This document shows positions 16,627 through 24,544 of a stretch of 49,226 nt of DNA, in pieces. The DNA is taken from the NCBI GenBank assembly GCA_913061505.1, contig CAJXSO010000020.1:1-49226 (forward strand), in the 5' to 3' direction. The translations under genes were made by a program, and so were the position numbers. A model generated the notes under the pieces. The model was not told the origin of the DNA. It was given only the letters and a program-made list of their open reading frames with translations, and did not search any database. How positions within the stretch are numbered: position 1 is the stretch's first letter; each line of letters starts with the position of its first letter. Source of the DNA: an uncultured Lutimaribacter sp. (GTDB taxonomy: Bacteria > Pseudomonadota > Alphaproteobacteria > Rhodobacterales > Rhodobacteraceae).

Positions 16627-17717
16627 ACATGCACGCCACCACCCACGATGAATTGCACGCCGAAATTTCCGACCGGTTCGACACCACGGCCATGGCCACG
16701 GAAACAACGCTGCTGAACCCGCGGTTTTACACCACCGATTTCGACGAGTTGGACCGCATCGATGTAAGCCCCGTGCGCAAAGATTGGGATGTGTTGCTAG
16801 AGCAAATGCGCAGCGACCCCAACAAGGGCCATTTCAAGAAAAACGCCGATTGGGACCAGATCGATTGGGATGGGATGGACCCCGCGCTGCGCGCCGAATT
16901 TATTGATTTTCTGGTATCCAGCTGCACCGCCGAATTTTCAGGCTGCGTGCTGTATAAAGAAATGAAGCGCCGCGGATCCAACCCCGATATCTGCGAGCTG
17001 TTTTCGCTGATGTCGCGCGACGAGGCCCGCCATGCAGGCTTTATCAACGATGCCCTGCGCGAGGCCGGTGTGGCAGTGAATTTGGGCTTTTTGACCAAGG
17101 CCAAGAAATACACCTATTTCCGGCCCAAATTTATCTATTACGCCACCTATCTGTCGGAAAAAATCGGCTACGCGCGCTATATCACCATCTATCGCCACCT
17201 CGAGGCCAACCCCGAGCAGCGCTTTCACCCGATTTTCAAGTGGTTCAAAGAATGGTGCAATGACGAGTTCAGCCATGGCGAGGCCTTTGCCCTGCTGATG
17301 CGCACCGACCCCAAGATTACCGAAAGCTTTGTGAATAAACTGTGGATCCGGTTCTTTTTGGTGGCGGTCTATTCCACCATGTGGGTGCGCGATCATGCGC
17401 GGGTGCATTTCCACAATGCGCTGGGTGTGGATATCGATTGGTATGACCAAGAGGTGTTTGCCAAAACCTCGGCCATTGCGCGGCAGGTGTTTCCGATAGA
17501 GCTGGATATCGACCATCCCGCCTGGATCCCCAACCTGAAACGGATCGAACGGGCCTTTCGCAAAATCGAGGCGGGCCATGCCCGTGGCGGTATCGGCGGG
17601 TGGCTGTCCAAGGTGGCGGGCGGTGCGCAGGCGGGGCTGGCGTTTGTGCGCCTCTATACGCTGCCGGTGCGCAAAAATAAGCTGCCCGCCTCGGTGCGGC
17701 TGCAGCCGATGTATTGA
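16623..17717 (+). CDS. acsF: Oxygen-dependent Mg-protoporphyrin IX monomethyl ester cyclase AcsF
   Basis: Di-iron oxidative cyclase that makes ring E using O2. It has 364 residues. The di-iron ligand motifs of the ferritin-like family are visible: E in AEFSGC and KEMKRR (104-115), DEARH (133-137) and DEFSH (214-218). It overlaps the upstream 98-residue ORF by ATGA, implying coupled translation. Together with bchE it lets the cell make bacteriochlorophyll both with and without oxygen. Confidence 0.97.
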   Translation: MNMHATTHDELHAEISDRFDTTAMATETTLLNPRFYTTDFDELDRIDVSPVRKDWDVLLEQMRSDPNKGHFKKNADWDQIDWDGMDPALRAEFIDFLVSSCTAEFSGCVLYKEMKRRGSNPDICELFSLMSRDEARHAGFINDALREAGVAVNLGFLTKAKKYTYFRPKFIYYATYLSEKIGYARYITIYRHLEANPEQRFHPIFKWFKEWCNDEFSHGEAFALLMRTDPKITESFVNKLWIRFFLVAVYSTMWVRDHARVHFHNALGVDIDWYDQEVFAKTSAIARQVFPIELDIDHPAWIPNLKRIERAFRKIEAGHARGGIGGWLSKVAGGAQAGLAFVRLYTLPVRKNKLPASVRLQPMY

Positions 17718-17725
17718 TGTAACCC

Positions 17726-17749
17726 GGGCGCTTGCCCCGGCAGGCGCCC
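17726..17749 (+). other. Intercistronic hairpin between acsF and puhE
   Basis: GGGCGCTTGCC and GGCAGGCGCCC can pair over 11 positions (one G-U) around a very short loop. It sits in the 51-base acsF-puhE gap, with no T-tract, so it is more likely an mRNA-stabilising or processing element than a terminator. Confidence 0.45.
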
Positions 17750-17768
17750 CCGATGAAGGAGCAGAGAT

Positions 17769-18608
17769 TTGTGGCACGCACACTGGATCGCAGCCCCGGC
17801 CGCGCTGTTCCTGTGGTGGTTTGCCACCGGCATCTTGCTGTGGCGCGTGCACCGCGCCGATCGCGGCGATGCCGACCAGCATCTGAATTCGGTGCTGTAT
17901 TCCCTGCCCCTGTTGGTGCTGGGGGGCTATGGCGTGGCGCATTCCTTGGGCGATACCGGCCGCTTTGGGGTGTGGGTGGCGTTTTTGTCGGCCATGATGA
18001 TCTGGGCTTGGGCGGAACTGGCGTTTTTGTCTGGCGTAATCACCGGCCCAAACAAGGCGCCTTGCCCGCAGGGGCTGGATGGCCAAGGCCGGTTTCGCGC
18101 GGCCTTTTTGGCCGTGGCATGGCACGAATTGCTGCTGGCGCTGGCGCTGGGGGTTTTGGCCTATGTGTCCAGGGGGGCCGAAAACAGCTTTGCCTTTTGG
18201 ACCTTTGCAGTGCTCTTTGCGGCGCGCATCTCGGCCAAGCTGAACCTCTTTTTAGGCGTGCCACGCATCAATGTGCATTTCCTGCCCAAACCCATATCGC
18301 ATCTGGCCAGCTATTTTCGCACCGGCCCGATCACCGCGTTTTTCCCCGTATCGGTTACCCTGCTGGCCCTCGGCCTTGGGTGTTTTCTAGAGCGGCTGAT
18401 GGCCGCGCATTCCGCGCAGACGCAAGGCGCCTTGTTGGGCTTTTTGCTGCTGAGCATCTTAACCGCGCTGGCGCTGTTGGAACATTGGTTCATGGTGTGG
18501 CGCTTTCGCGACGATCGGTTGTGGAGCTGGCTGATTGGCCCCGCCGCCCGCCGCCGCGCCCATACTGTCGAGACAACGATTACAAAGAGGACTGAACATG
18601 GACTTTGA
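17769..18608 (+). CDS. puhE: PuhE, photosynthetic complex assembly / bacteriochlorophyll regulation protein
   Basis: A 279-residue integral membrane protein (DUF3623-type) with about seven hydrophobic segments. It includes the motif [19 protein letters not shown] and FLPKPISHL near residue 155-185. In Rhodobacter, PuhE affects reaction-centre assembly and pigment levels. No ATG fits the N terminus. The TTG at 17769 follows AAGGAG by seven bases and is the best start. The C terminus overlaps the hemA start by 11 bases. Confidence 0.88.
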   Translation: MWHAHWIAAPAALFLWWFATGILLWRVHRADRGDADQHLNSVLYSLPLLVLGGYGVAHSLGDTGRFGVWVAFLSAMMIWAWAELAFLSGVITGPNKAPCPQGLDGQGRFRAAFLAVAWHELLLALALGVLAYVSRGAENSFAFWTFAVLFAARISAKLNLFLGVPRINVHFLPKPISHLASYFRTGPITAFFPVSVTLLALGLGCFLERLMAAHSAQTQGALLGFLLLSILTALALLEHWFMVWRFRDDRLWSWLIGPAARRRAHTVETTITKRTEHGL

Positions 18609-19809
18609 TGATTTTTTCAGCGGCCAACTCGAGCAGCTGCGCCAAGAGGGCAATTATCGCGTGTTCACGGAAGTAGAGCGTAAATGCGGGCAGTTCCCGC
18701 AAGTGCGCCATTTCAACGATGACGGGGTTCAAGACGTCACCGTGTGGTGCTCGAACGATTATCTGGGCATGGGCCACCACCCCGATGTGATCGACAGCAT
18801 GGTGCGCACGGCACAGGCCTGCGGCACCGGGGCAGGGGGCACGCGCAACATTTCGGGCAATAACCACCTGCACCGCCTGCTGGAACAGGAATTGGCCGAT
18901 CTGCACGGCAAAGAGCAGGCATTGCTGTTTACCTCGGGATATGTGTCGAACTGGGCGGCTTTGTCGACTTTGGGCGCGCGCATTCCCGGCGCGGTGATCT
19001 TGTCTGACGAAATGAACCACGCCAGCATGATCGAAGGTATCCGCCACAGCCGCGCCGACAAAGTGCTGTGGAAGCACAACGATTGGCGCGATCTGGACCG
19101 CAAATTAAAGGCGGTGGGCGACCGGCCGAAAATTGTGGCCTTTGAATCGGTCTATTCGATGGATGGCGATATCTGCCCCATGCGCGAAATTGTCGAGGTG
19201 GCCGAGGCGCATGGCGCGCTGACCTATCTGGACGAGGTGCATGCCGTGGGCATGTATGGCCCGCGCGGCGGTGGCGTGTCGGAAGAGCGGGGGCTGGCCG
19301 ACCGGATCAGCCTGATCGAGGGCACGCTGGGCAAGGCCTATGGCGTGATGGGGGGCTATATCACCGGCAGTCATGCGCTGTGCGATTTCATCCGCTCTTA
19401 TGCCTCGGGGTTTATTTTCACCACCGCCCTGCCGCCCGCGGTTGCGGCCTCGGCGATAACCTCGATCAGCCATTTGAAAACCTCGCAAACCGAACGCCTG
19501 GCCCAACGCGACCGCGTGGCGCGGTTGCGCGCGCGGCTAGACGAGGCGGGCATTCCCCATATGGCAAACGACAGTCACATCATCCCTGTGCATATCGGCG
19601 ATCCGGTTAAATGCCGGATGGTTTCGGATATTTTGCTGCGCGAATGGGGCATTTACGTGCAACCCATCAACTACCCCACCGTGCCCAAGGGCACCGAGCG
19701 GCTGCGCATCACCCCCGGCCCCTTGCATTCAGATGCCGATATCGACCGGCTGGTGAAGGCGCTGACATCGCTTTGGGCGCAATGCGCTTTGGCAAAAGCT
19801 GTGGCCTGA
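18598..19809 (+). CDS. hemA: 5-aminolevulinate synthase
   Basis: PLP enzyme condensing glycine and succinyl-CoA to 5-aminolevulinate, the start of tetrapyrrole synthesis (Shemin pathway). It has 403 residues. Signature features are GTRNISG (81-87), [11 protein letters not shown] and the catalytic lysine K246 in EGTLGKAYG. The ATG at 18598 follows AGAGGACTGAAC and overlaps puhE. Placement in the photosynthesis operon ties precursor supply to pigment demand. A second ALA synthase elsewhere in the genome is possible but not visible here. Confidence 0.96.
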   Translation: MDFDDFFSGQLEQLRQEGNYRVFTEVERKCGQFPQVRHFNDDGVQDVTVWCSNDYLGMGHHPDVIDSMVRTAQACGTGAGGTRNISGNNHLHRLLEQELADLHGKEQALLFTSGYVSNWAALSTLGARIPGAVILSDEMNHASMIEGIRHSRADKVLWKHNDWRDLDRKLKAVGDRPKIVAFESVYSMDGDICPMREIVEVAEAHGALTYLDEVHAVGMYGPRGGGVSEERGLADRISLIEGTLGKAYGVMGGYITGSHALCDFIRSYASGFIFTTALPPAVAASAITSISHLKTSQTERLAQRDRVARLRARLDEAGIPHMANDSHIIPVHIGDPVKCRMVSDILLREWGIYVQPINYPTVPKGTERLRITPGPLHSDADIDRLVKALTSLWAQCALAKAVA

Positions 19810-19862
19810 GTGATCCAAGATAAATGACCATACGTAAACAGAAGGTCAAAGGAGGAAGAAAC

Positions 19863-20291
19863 ATGCTGAAGAAATTACTCATCCTTGGGTTTGTCACCGC
19901 TGCAGCCCCGGTTTTTGCGGGCGATGTGGGGGCTGGCCAAGAGGTGTTTGAAAAGCAGTGCAAGAATTGCCACCGCATTCAAGACGATGCGGGCAATGTG
20001 ATTGCCGGGCGCGAAAACACCAAAACCGGGCCCAACCTTTATGGCGTGATTGGCCGTCAGGCCGGCACCGATGCCGATTTCGGCAAGAAATATGGCGATG
20101 ATCTGGTGAAGCTGGGTGAAAGCGGCTTTGTCTGGACTGCCGAAGAGCTGGCCGTTTACGTGCAAGACCCGCGTGATTTTCTGAAAACCAAGCTGGACGA
20201 CAAGCGCGCAAAAACCAAAATGGCGTTCAAGCTGCGCAAAGAAGACGATGCCGCCAATATCGCGGCCTATCTGGCCTCGATCACGCAGTAA
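19863..20291 (+). CDS. cycA: Soluble cytochrome c2/c551-type electron carrier
   Basis: A 142-residue class I cytochrome c. The signal peptide ends near residue 19 (VFA|GD). The heme motif CKNCH is at 33-37 and the distal ligand is M120 in KTKMAF. It likely shuttles electrons from cytochrome bc1 to the reaction centre, and to oxidases in the dark. The ribosome site AAAGGAGGAAG precedes the ATG at 19863; the 53-base gap from hemA has no terminator. It is the last gene of the operon, followed by a strong hairpin terminator. Confidence 0.92.
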   Translation: MLKKLLILGFVTAAAPVFAGDVGAGQEVFEKQCKNCHRIQDDAGNVIAGRENTKTGPNLYGVIGRQAGTDADFGKKYGDDLVKLGESGFVWTAEELAVYVQDPRDFLKTKLDDKRAKTKMAFKLRKEDDAANIAAYLASITQ

Positions 20292-20318
20292 TCGGCGTTT
20301 AATCGGCGTATATTTCAA

Positions 20319-20349
20319 AACGGCAGGGTTTTTGGCCCTGCCGTTTTTT
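20319..20349 (+). terminator. Rho-independent terminator closing the photosynthesis operon
   Basis: Arms AACGGCAGGG and CCCTGCCGTT (10 perfect pairs, 7-base loop) are followed directly by TTTT on the plus strand. The end overlaps the stop codon of the convergent minus-strand gene. A four-A run on the left gives weak termination for that gene as well. Confidence 0.88.
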
Positions 20350-21973
20350 ATGCGCGCATGCGCGGCACATTTTCGGGGTCGAGGCACAGCTCGATCAGCA
20401 GCGGGCGGGTGGCGCCATCGATTTTGGCAATCGCGCTTTCCAGGTCTTCGGCGCTGCGCACAACCACCCCATCGCCGCCCATGGCCACCGCCATTTCGGC
20501 AAAAGAGGGCCAGTTGAATTCGGTCAGGCTGGGGTCCATCTGGCGGTCGCGGAACTGGATATGCTCGGCCCCGTAGGCGCTGTCATTGGCCACCACAACG
20601 ATCATGCGCAGGCCCAGCCTGACGGCGGTGTTAAACTCGTTGATACCCCCCATCATGAAACCGCCATCGCCGGTAAACAGCACCACCGTGCGATCGGGCC
20701 GGGCCAGCCCTGCGCCAATGGCCTGTTGCAGCCCCAGGCCGATCGAGCCGAAATAGACCGGGGCCAGGAAACTTTTCGGGTCAGGCACTGCAACGCGGCA
20801 CCAGACCTCGGTCATAAAGCGGCCACCGTCTGTGACCAGCAGGCGGTTTTGCGGCAGTGCCGCGTTCAGCCGCTCTAGCGCGGCCACGAAATTCACGCAG
20901 CCCGGTGCGGTTTTGCCCCCCTCTATGGGGTGGCGCGTCAGCGTATCGGGTTGCAATTCAAGGCTAAATCCGCTGCCCGGTATTTCTGCCTGATCAAGCC
21001 AGTAAAGAATGGTTTCCGCCGCCAGCCCCGCATCGGCCACAAGCGCTGCATCGGGGTGCACGCCGCCGCCAATGGCTGTGGGGGTGATATCCACCTGAAT
21101 GATGCGCTTTTTCTGCATCAATTTGCCTTTGTCAGTGGTGAAATCATGCAGGCCCGTGCCAAAACACAGCACGCAATCGGCCTTTGCAATCACCTCATAG
21201 GCGGCGGGGGTGCTGAGCGTGCCGAAAATATCCATGTTCTGGGGGTGCCCGGTAAACAGCCCCTTGGCCTTTAGCGTGGTGGCCACGGGCGCCTGCAGCC
21301 GCTCGGCCAGGCGCAAGATCTGCGCGCGCGCGCCGATGGCGCCGCCCCCCGCCAAAATAAGCGGCCTGCGCGCCGAGGCCAGCATGCCCACCGCCTGATC
21401 CATCACATCGCTATGCGCAGGCGCGCCGGGGCTGTCGAAAACGTTTAGAACGCGGGTGTGATGCACCACGTTTTGCCACATGAAATCGGCCGGCACGTTC
21501 AAGACGATCGGCCGGCGTTCTACCCGCGCGCGGTAAAAGGCGCGGGCCAGATCGGCGCTGGCGGTTTCGGGGCTGCGCAGCTGCTCGAACCCGGCGCCAG
21601 TGGCCCGGACCACCGCGCGCTGATCGATGCTTTGCAGGTGGCGGGGGTTTGACACGGGCGTATCACCGGCCAACAGCACCATGGGCTGGTTGCCACGCGC
21701 GCCTTCGGTCAGGGCGGTCATGCAATTGGTCAGGGCCGGGCCATGGGTGATGGTGGCCACCCCCACGCGATCGCTGACATAGGCATAGGCCAGGGCCATC
21801 AACACGCAACTGCCCTCGTGGGCGGCGGGCACAAACCGCCCCCCGCACCCGCGCACATAGTGATCTACCATAAACAGGTTGGCATCCCCCATCAGCCCAA
21901 ACAGCGTATCGGTGCCATGATCAGCAATGGCCTGCGCCAAAGAGTGAAACATCGGGATCTGCGGTTGGGTCAT
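20348..21973 (-). CDS. Thiamine-diphosphate-dependent enzyme, acetolactate synthase-like
   Basis: A 541-residue protein with the three-domain TPP enzyme layout: PYR domain (about 1-165, catalytic-type E53 in AAHEGS), central domain (about 185-330), and TPP domain (about 370-535) with GDGGFMMGG at 435-443 and ND at 463-464. The family includes acetolactate synthases, benzoylformate-type decarboxylases and sulfopyruvate or oxalyl-CoA decarboxylases. I cannot assign a substrate. There is no regulatory subunit gene nearby, so biosynthetic IlvB is unlikely. It is divergent from an Lrp-type regulator, which suggests an amino-acid-derived keto acid. Confidence 0.85.
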   Translation of the reverse strand: MTQPQIPMFHSLAQAIADHGTDTLFGLMGDANLFMVDHYVRGCGGRFVPAAHEGSCVLMALAYAYVSDRVGVATITHGPALTNCMTALTEGARGNQPMVLLAGDTPVSNPRHLQSIDQRAVVRATGAGFEQLRSPETASADLARAFYRARVERRPIVLNVPADFMWQNVVHHTRVLNVFDSPGAPAHSDVMDQAVGMLASARRPLILAGGGAIGARAQILRLAERLQAPVATTLKAKGLFTGHPQNMDIFGTLSTPAAYEVIAKADCVLCFGTGLHDFTTDKGKLMQKKRIIQVDITPTAIGGGVHPDAALVADAGLAAETILYWLDQAEIPGSGFSLELQPDTLTRHPIEGGKTAPGCVNFVAALERLNAALPQNRLLVTDGGRFMTEVWCRVAVPDPKSFLAPVYFGSIGLGLQQAIGAGLARPDRTVVLFTGDGGFMMGGINEFNTAVRLGLRMIVVVANDSAYGAEHIQFRDRQMDPSLTEFNWPSFAEMAVAMGGDGVVVRSAEDLESAIAKIDGATRPLLIELCLDPENVPRMRA

Positions 21974-22059
21974 GGCGGCCTCGGGTTTGGGTGCTATAGA
22001 GCCAGACTATCGCGCTGCTGCCGTGAAGAGCGTGCAAAATAAGTGGACAAACTGTCAAA

Positions 22060-22081
22060 TGGTGCGTATATTGTGCGTATA
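22060..22081. repeat. Tandem 11-base direct repeat in the TPP enzyme / Lrp intergenic region
   Basis: TGGTGCGTATA is followed immediately by TTGTGCGTATA (10 of 11 identical). It lies between the two divergent starts. Phase-matched repeats near one helical turn are typical of Lrp-family binding regions, so this is a candidate operator. The function is inferred. Confidence 0.5.
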
Positions 22082-22116
22082 GATTCAAATTACACACAAA
22101 CTGTGCATAGCGCCCC

Positions 22117-22593
22117 ATGGCCGAGCTTGACCAATACGATCGCCGCATTCTGGCGGCTTTGCAAAAGAATGGCGCGCTGACCAATGGTGCGCTGTCTGAA
22201 ATCGTGCGCCTGTCGCCCTCGCAATGTTCGCGCAGGCGCTTGGCGCTCGAGGCGGCGGGGCTGATCCGTGGCTATCACGCGCGGCTGAATGCGCAGGCCC
22301 TGGGCCTGGGGTTGCGGGTGCTGGTGCGGGTTACGTTGCGCACGCATACACGCGAAGATCACCAGAATTTTTCGCGCTGGCTGGATGCGCAGCCACAGGT
22401 GCAGGCGGCGTTTTCAGTATCGGGCAGCGCCGATTATGTGCTCGATGTGCGCGCCCAAGATCTGGATGCCTTTGCCGATTTCCTGCACGAGCAGCTGATG
22501 ATCCGCCCGCAGGTGGGCCATGTGCAAAGCGATTTCGTGCTGAAAACCCTAAAAGACCAGCCCGAGCTGGACCTGGGCGCCAAAGGGGCTTGA
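22117..22593 (+). CDS. Lrp/AsnC-family transcriptional regulator
   Basis: A 158-residue protein: N-terminal HTH (about 5-60, with LDQYDRRILAALQKNG and LSPSQCSRRR) and C-terminal RAM effector domain (about 70-145, with VSGSADYVLDV). Lrp relatives sense amino acids or related small molecules as oligomers. It is divergent from the TPP-dependent enzyme, its probable target. The ATG at 22117 has no strong ribosome site. The rarD-like gene starts 31 bases downstream and may be co-transcribed. Confidence 0.9.
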   Translation: MAELDQYDRRILAALQKNGALTNGALSEIVRLSPSQCSRRRLALEAAGLIRGYHARLNAQALGLGLRVLVRVTLRTHTREDHQNFSRWLDAQPQVQAAFSVSGSADYVLDVRAQDLDAFADFLHEQLMIRPQVGHVQSDFVLKTLKDQPELDLGAKGA

Positions 22594-22623
22594 CCGCGCG
22601 CGCCAATCGGGTAGCTGGGGCCT

Positions 22624-23547
22624 ATGGAAAACCCCGAAAACCGCGATACCCCCACCGGCCTGGCCTATGCCGTTTCAGCCTATGTGCTGTGGGGCTTTTT
22701 GCCCCTTTACATGAAGCTGCTGCACCATATCCCCGCAGCCGAGGTGGTGGCCCATCGCGTGCTGTGGTCTGTGCCCATTGCGGGGGCGGTGCTGGTGGCG
22801 CTTGGGCGCACTGCCGATCTGCGCGCTGCATTGACCAGCCCGCGCACCTTGGCGATGGGGGTGCTGACGGCGGGGCTGATTTCGATCAATTGGGGCATTT
22901 ACGTGTGGTCCATCGGGGCGGGCCATGCGCTGGATGCGGCGCTGGGCTATTACATCAACCCGCTTTTCAGCGTGGCGCTGGGGGCGTTGCTGCTGGGCGA
23001 GCGGCCAAGCCCGCTGCAAATGGTGGCCATTGCGCTGGCGGTATTGGCGGTGGTGGTTTTAACCGTGGCAGCCGGCAGCCTGCCTTGGGTGGCGATCGGC
23101 CTGTTTGTCAGCTGGGGCTTTTATGCGCTGTGCAAAAAGCAGCTGCCCGTGGGCCCAAACCAGGGCTTTTTGCTAGAGGTGCTGATCCTGCTTGGCCCGG
23201 CCCTGGCCTATATGGGCTGGTTGGCGGCGCAGGGGCAGGGGCATTTTCTGGTGGGGGTGGCCCGTGACAGCTGGCTGCTGTTTGGCTGCGGCGCGGTTAC
23301 AGCCATTCCGCTGATGCTTTATGCCAACGGGGCCAAGCGGCTGCGCCTGACCACGATTGCGATTTTGCAATATATCGCGCCGACCATGATTTTCCTATGC
23401 GCGGTCTTTGTCTTTGACGAGCCCTTTGGCCAGGCGCGGATGATCGCCTTTCCGATGATTTGGGCGGCGCTGATTTTGTATTCCTTTACGATGCTGCGCC
23501 AAATGCGCGCCCGTCATCGCGCCCCCCAAGTATCTGACAGCCGGTAG
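22624..23547 (+). CDS. rarD: EamA-family transporter, RarD type
   Basis: A 307-residue inner-membrane permease with about ten hydrophobic segments in two EamA repeats. It includes the RarD hallmarks [29 protein letters not shown] and NWGIYVW. The substrate is unknown; the family name comes from a chloramphenicol-sensitivity phenotype. Its 3' end overlaps the convergent racemase-family gene by 34 bases. Confidence 0.88.
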   Translation: MENPENRDTPTGLAYAVSAYVLWGFLPLYMKLLHHIPAAEVVAHRVLWSVPIAGAVLVALGRTADLRAALTSPRTLAMGVLTAGLISINWGIYVWSIGAGHALDAALGYYINPLFSVALGALLLGERPSPLQMVAIALAVLAVVVLTVAAGSLPWVAIGLFVSWGFYALCKKQLPVGPNQGFLLEVLILLGPALAYMGWLAAQGQGHFLVGVARDSWLLFGCGAVTAIPLMLYANGAKRLRLTTIAILQYIAPTMIFLCAVFVFDEPFGQARMIAFPMIWAALILYSFTMLRQMRARHRAPQVSDSR

Positions 23548-24542
23548 CCCAGGGGCCAAGGGTCGTCTGGGTCTAGCATGTGTTGATGGGTGCCGGTGAT
23601 CCAGCCGCGGCCCGAGATTTCGGGCAAAATGGCCGGGGTGCTGCCCTGCGTTGTTGTGCCCAAGATCTTGCCTGAAAATTCCCCCTCGATCAGCGATTTG
23701 ACATGCAGCTCATGGCCAACCGCCATCTGCCCACGGGCGTGCAGCACGGCCATGCGCGCCGAAAGGGCGGTGCCCGTGGGCGAGCGGTCGATCTTGCCGG
23801 GCTGGATGGCCACCGCCGCGCGGCTGTGCAGCCCGGTGGGGCCGGGCACGATGGGGCCGGCGAAAAGGCAAAATGAAATATGGCGCCAATTGGGGTTTTC
23901 AGGGTGCACAAAGCCCAGTTGCGCATTGGCTGCGTTGGTTATTGCCACCCCCAGCCGCGCCAGGCTGTGCGCCTCGTCGGCCACCAGGGCAAAGCCCAGC
24001 GAGGGGGCATCGACAATGACGAAACTGTCGCCACCAAAGGCGCAATCAACCTCGATGGGCCCCAGCCCCGGCACATCCAGCCTTGCGCCAAGCTGGGTGG
24101 CAAAAGAGGGCAGGTTTTGCACGTGAATACGCCTGGCCTTGCCGTTTGCACATTCGGCACGCACTGCCACCAGCCCGCCTGGCGCCTCGAGCAACAGGTG
24201 GGTTTCCGGCTCGGTCATGGGCACCAGCCCGCCATCCAGCAGCACAGTGGCCACGCAGATGCTGTTTGACCCCGACATGGGGGGCGTGTCTTCGGGCTCC
24301 ATAATGATAAAGGCCGCATCAGCCTGTGGGTGTTTGGGGGGCACCAACAGGTTGACATGGCGAAACACGCCGCCACGCGGCTCGTTCAGCATGAACCGGC
24401 GCAGCGTGTCATCTTGGGCGATAAAGCGGCTTTGCTCCCACAGCGTGGCACCCGGGGGCGGCAGCACGCCGCCCACGATCACATCGCCCACCTCGCCCTC
24501 GGCATGGGCGGAAATCACATGCACCGTTTTGACCGAGCGCAT
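23514..24542 (-). CDS. Proline racemase superfamily protein (hydroxyproline epimerase/dehydratase-like)
   Basis: A 342-residue member of the family of proline racemase, 4-hydroxyproline 2-epimerase and trans-3-hydroxy-L-proline dehydratase. The two acid/base positions are S90 (PPMSGSNS) and T256 (DRSPTGTA). Racemases and epimerases carry Cys at one or both; the dehydratase has Cys then Thr. The Ser/Thr pair here does not match those I know, so the reaction is uncertain. It begins two bases after the stop of the demethylase-like gene and is surely co-transcribed with it, pointing to degradation of an N-methylated or hydroxylated proline. Confidence 0.85.
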   Translation of the reverse strand: MRSVKTVHVISAHAEGEVGDVIVGGVLPPPGATLWEQSRFIAQDDTLRRFMLNEPRGGVFRHVNLLVPPKHPQADAAFIIMEPEDTPPMSGSNSICVATVLLDGGLVPMTEPETHLLLEAPGGLVAVRAECANGKARRIHVQNLPSFATQLGARLDVPGLGPIEVDCAFGGDSFVIVDAPSLGFALVADEAHSLARLGVAITNAANAQLGFVHPENPNWRHISFCLFAGPIVPGPTGLHSRAAVAIQPGKIDRSPTGTALSARMAVLHARGQMAVGHELHVKSLIEGEFSGKILGTTTQGSTPAILPEISGRGWITGTHQHMLDPDDPWPLGYRLSDTWGAR

Positions 24543-24544
24543 GT

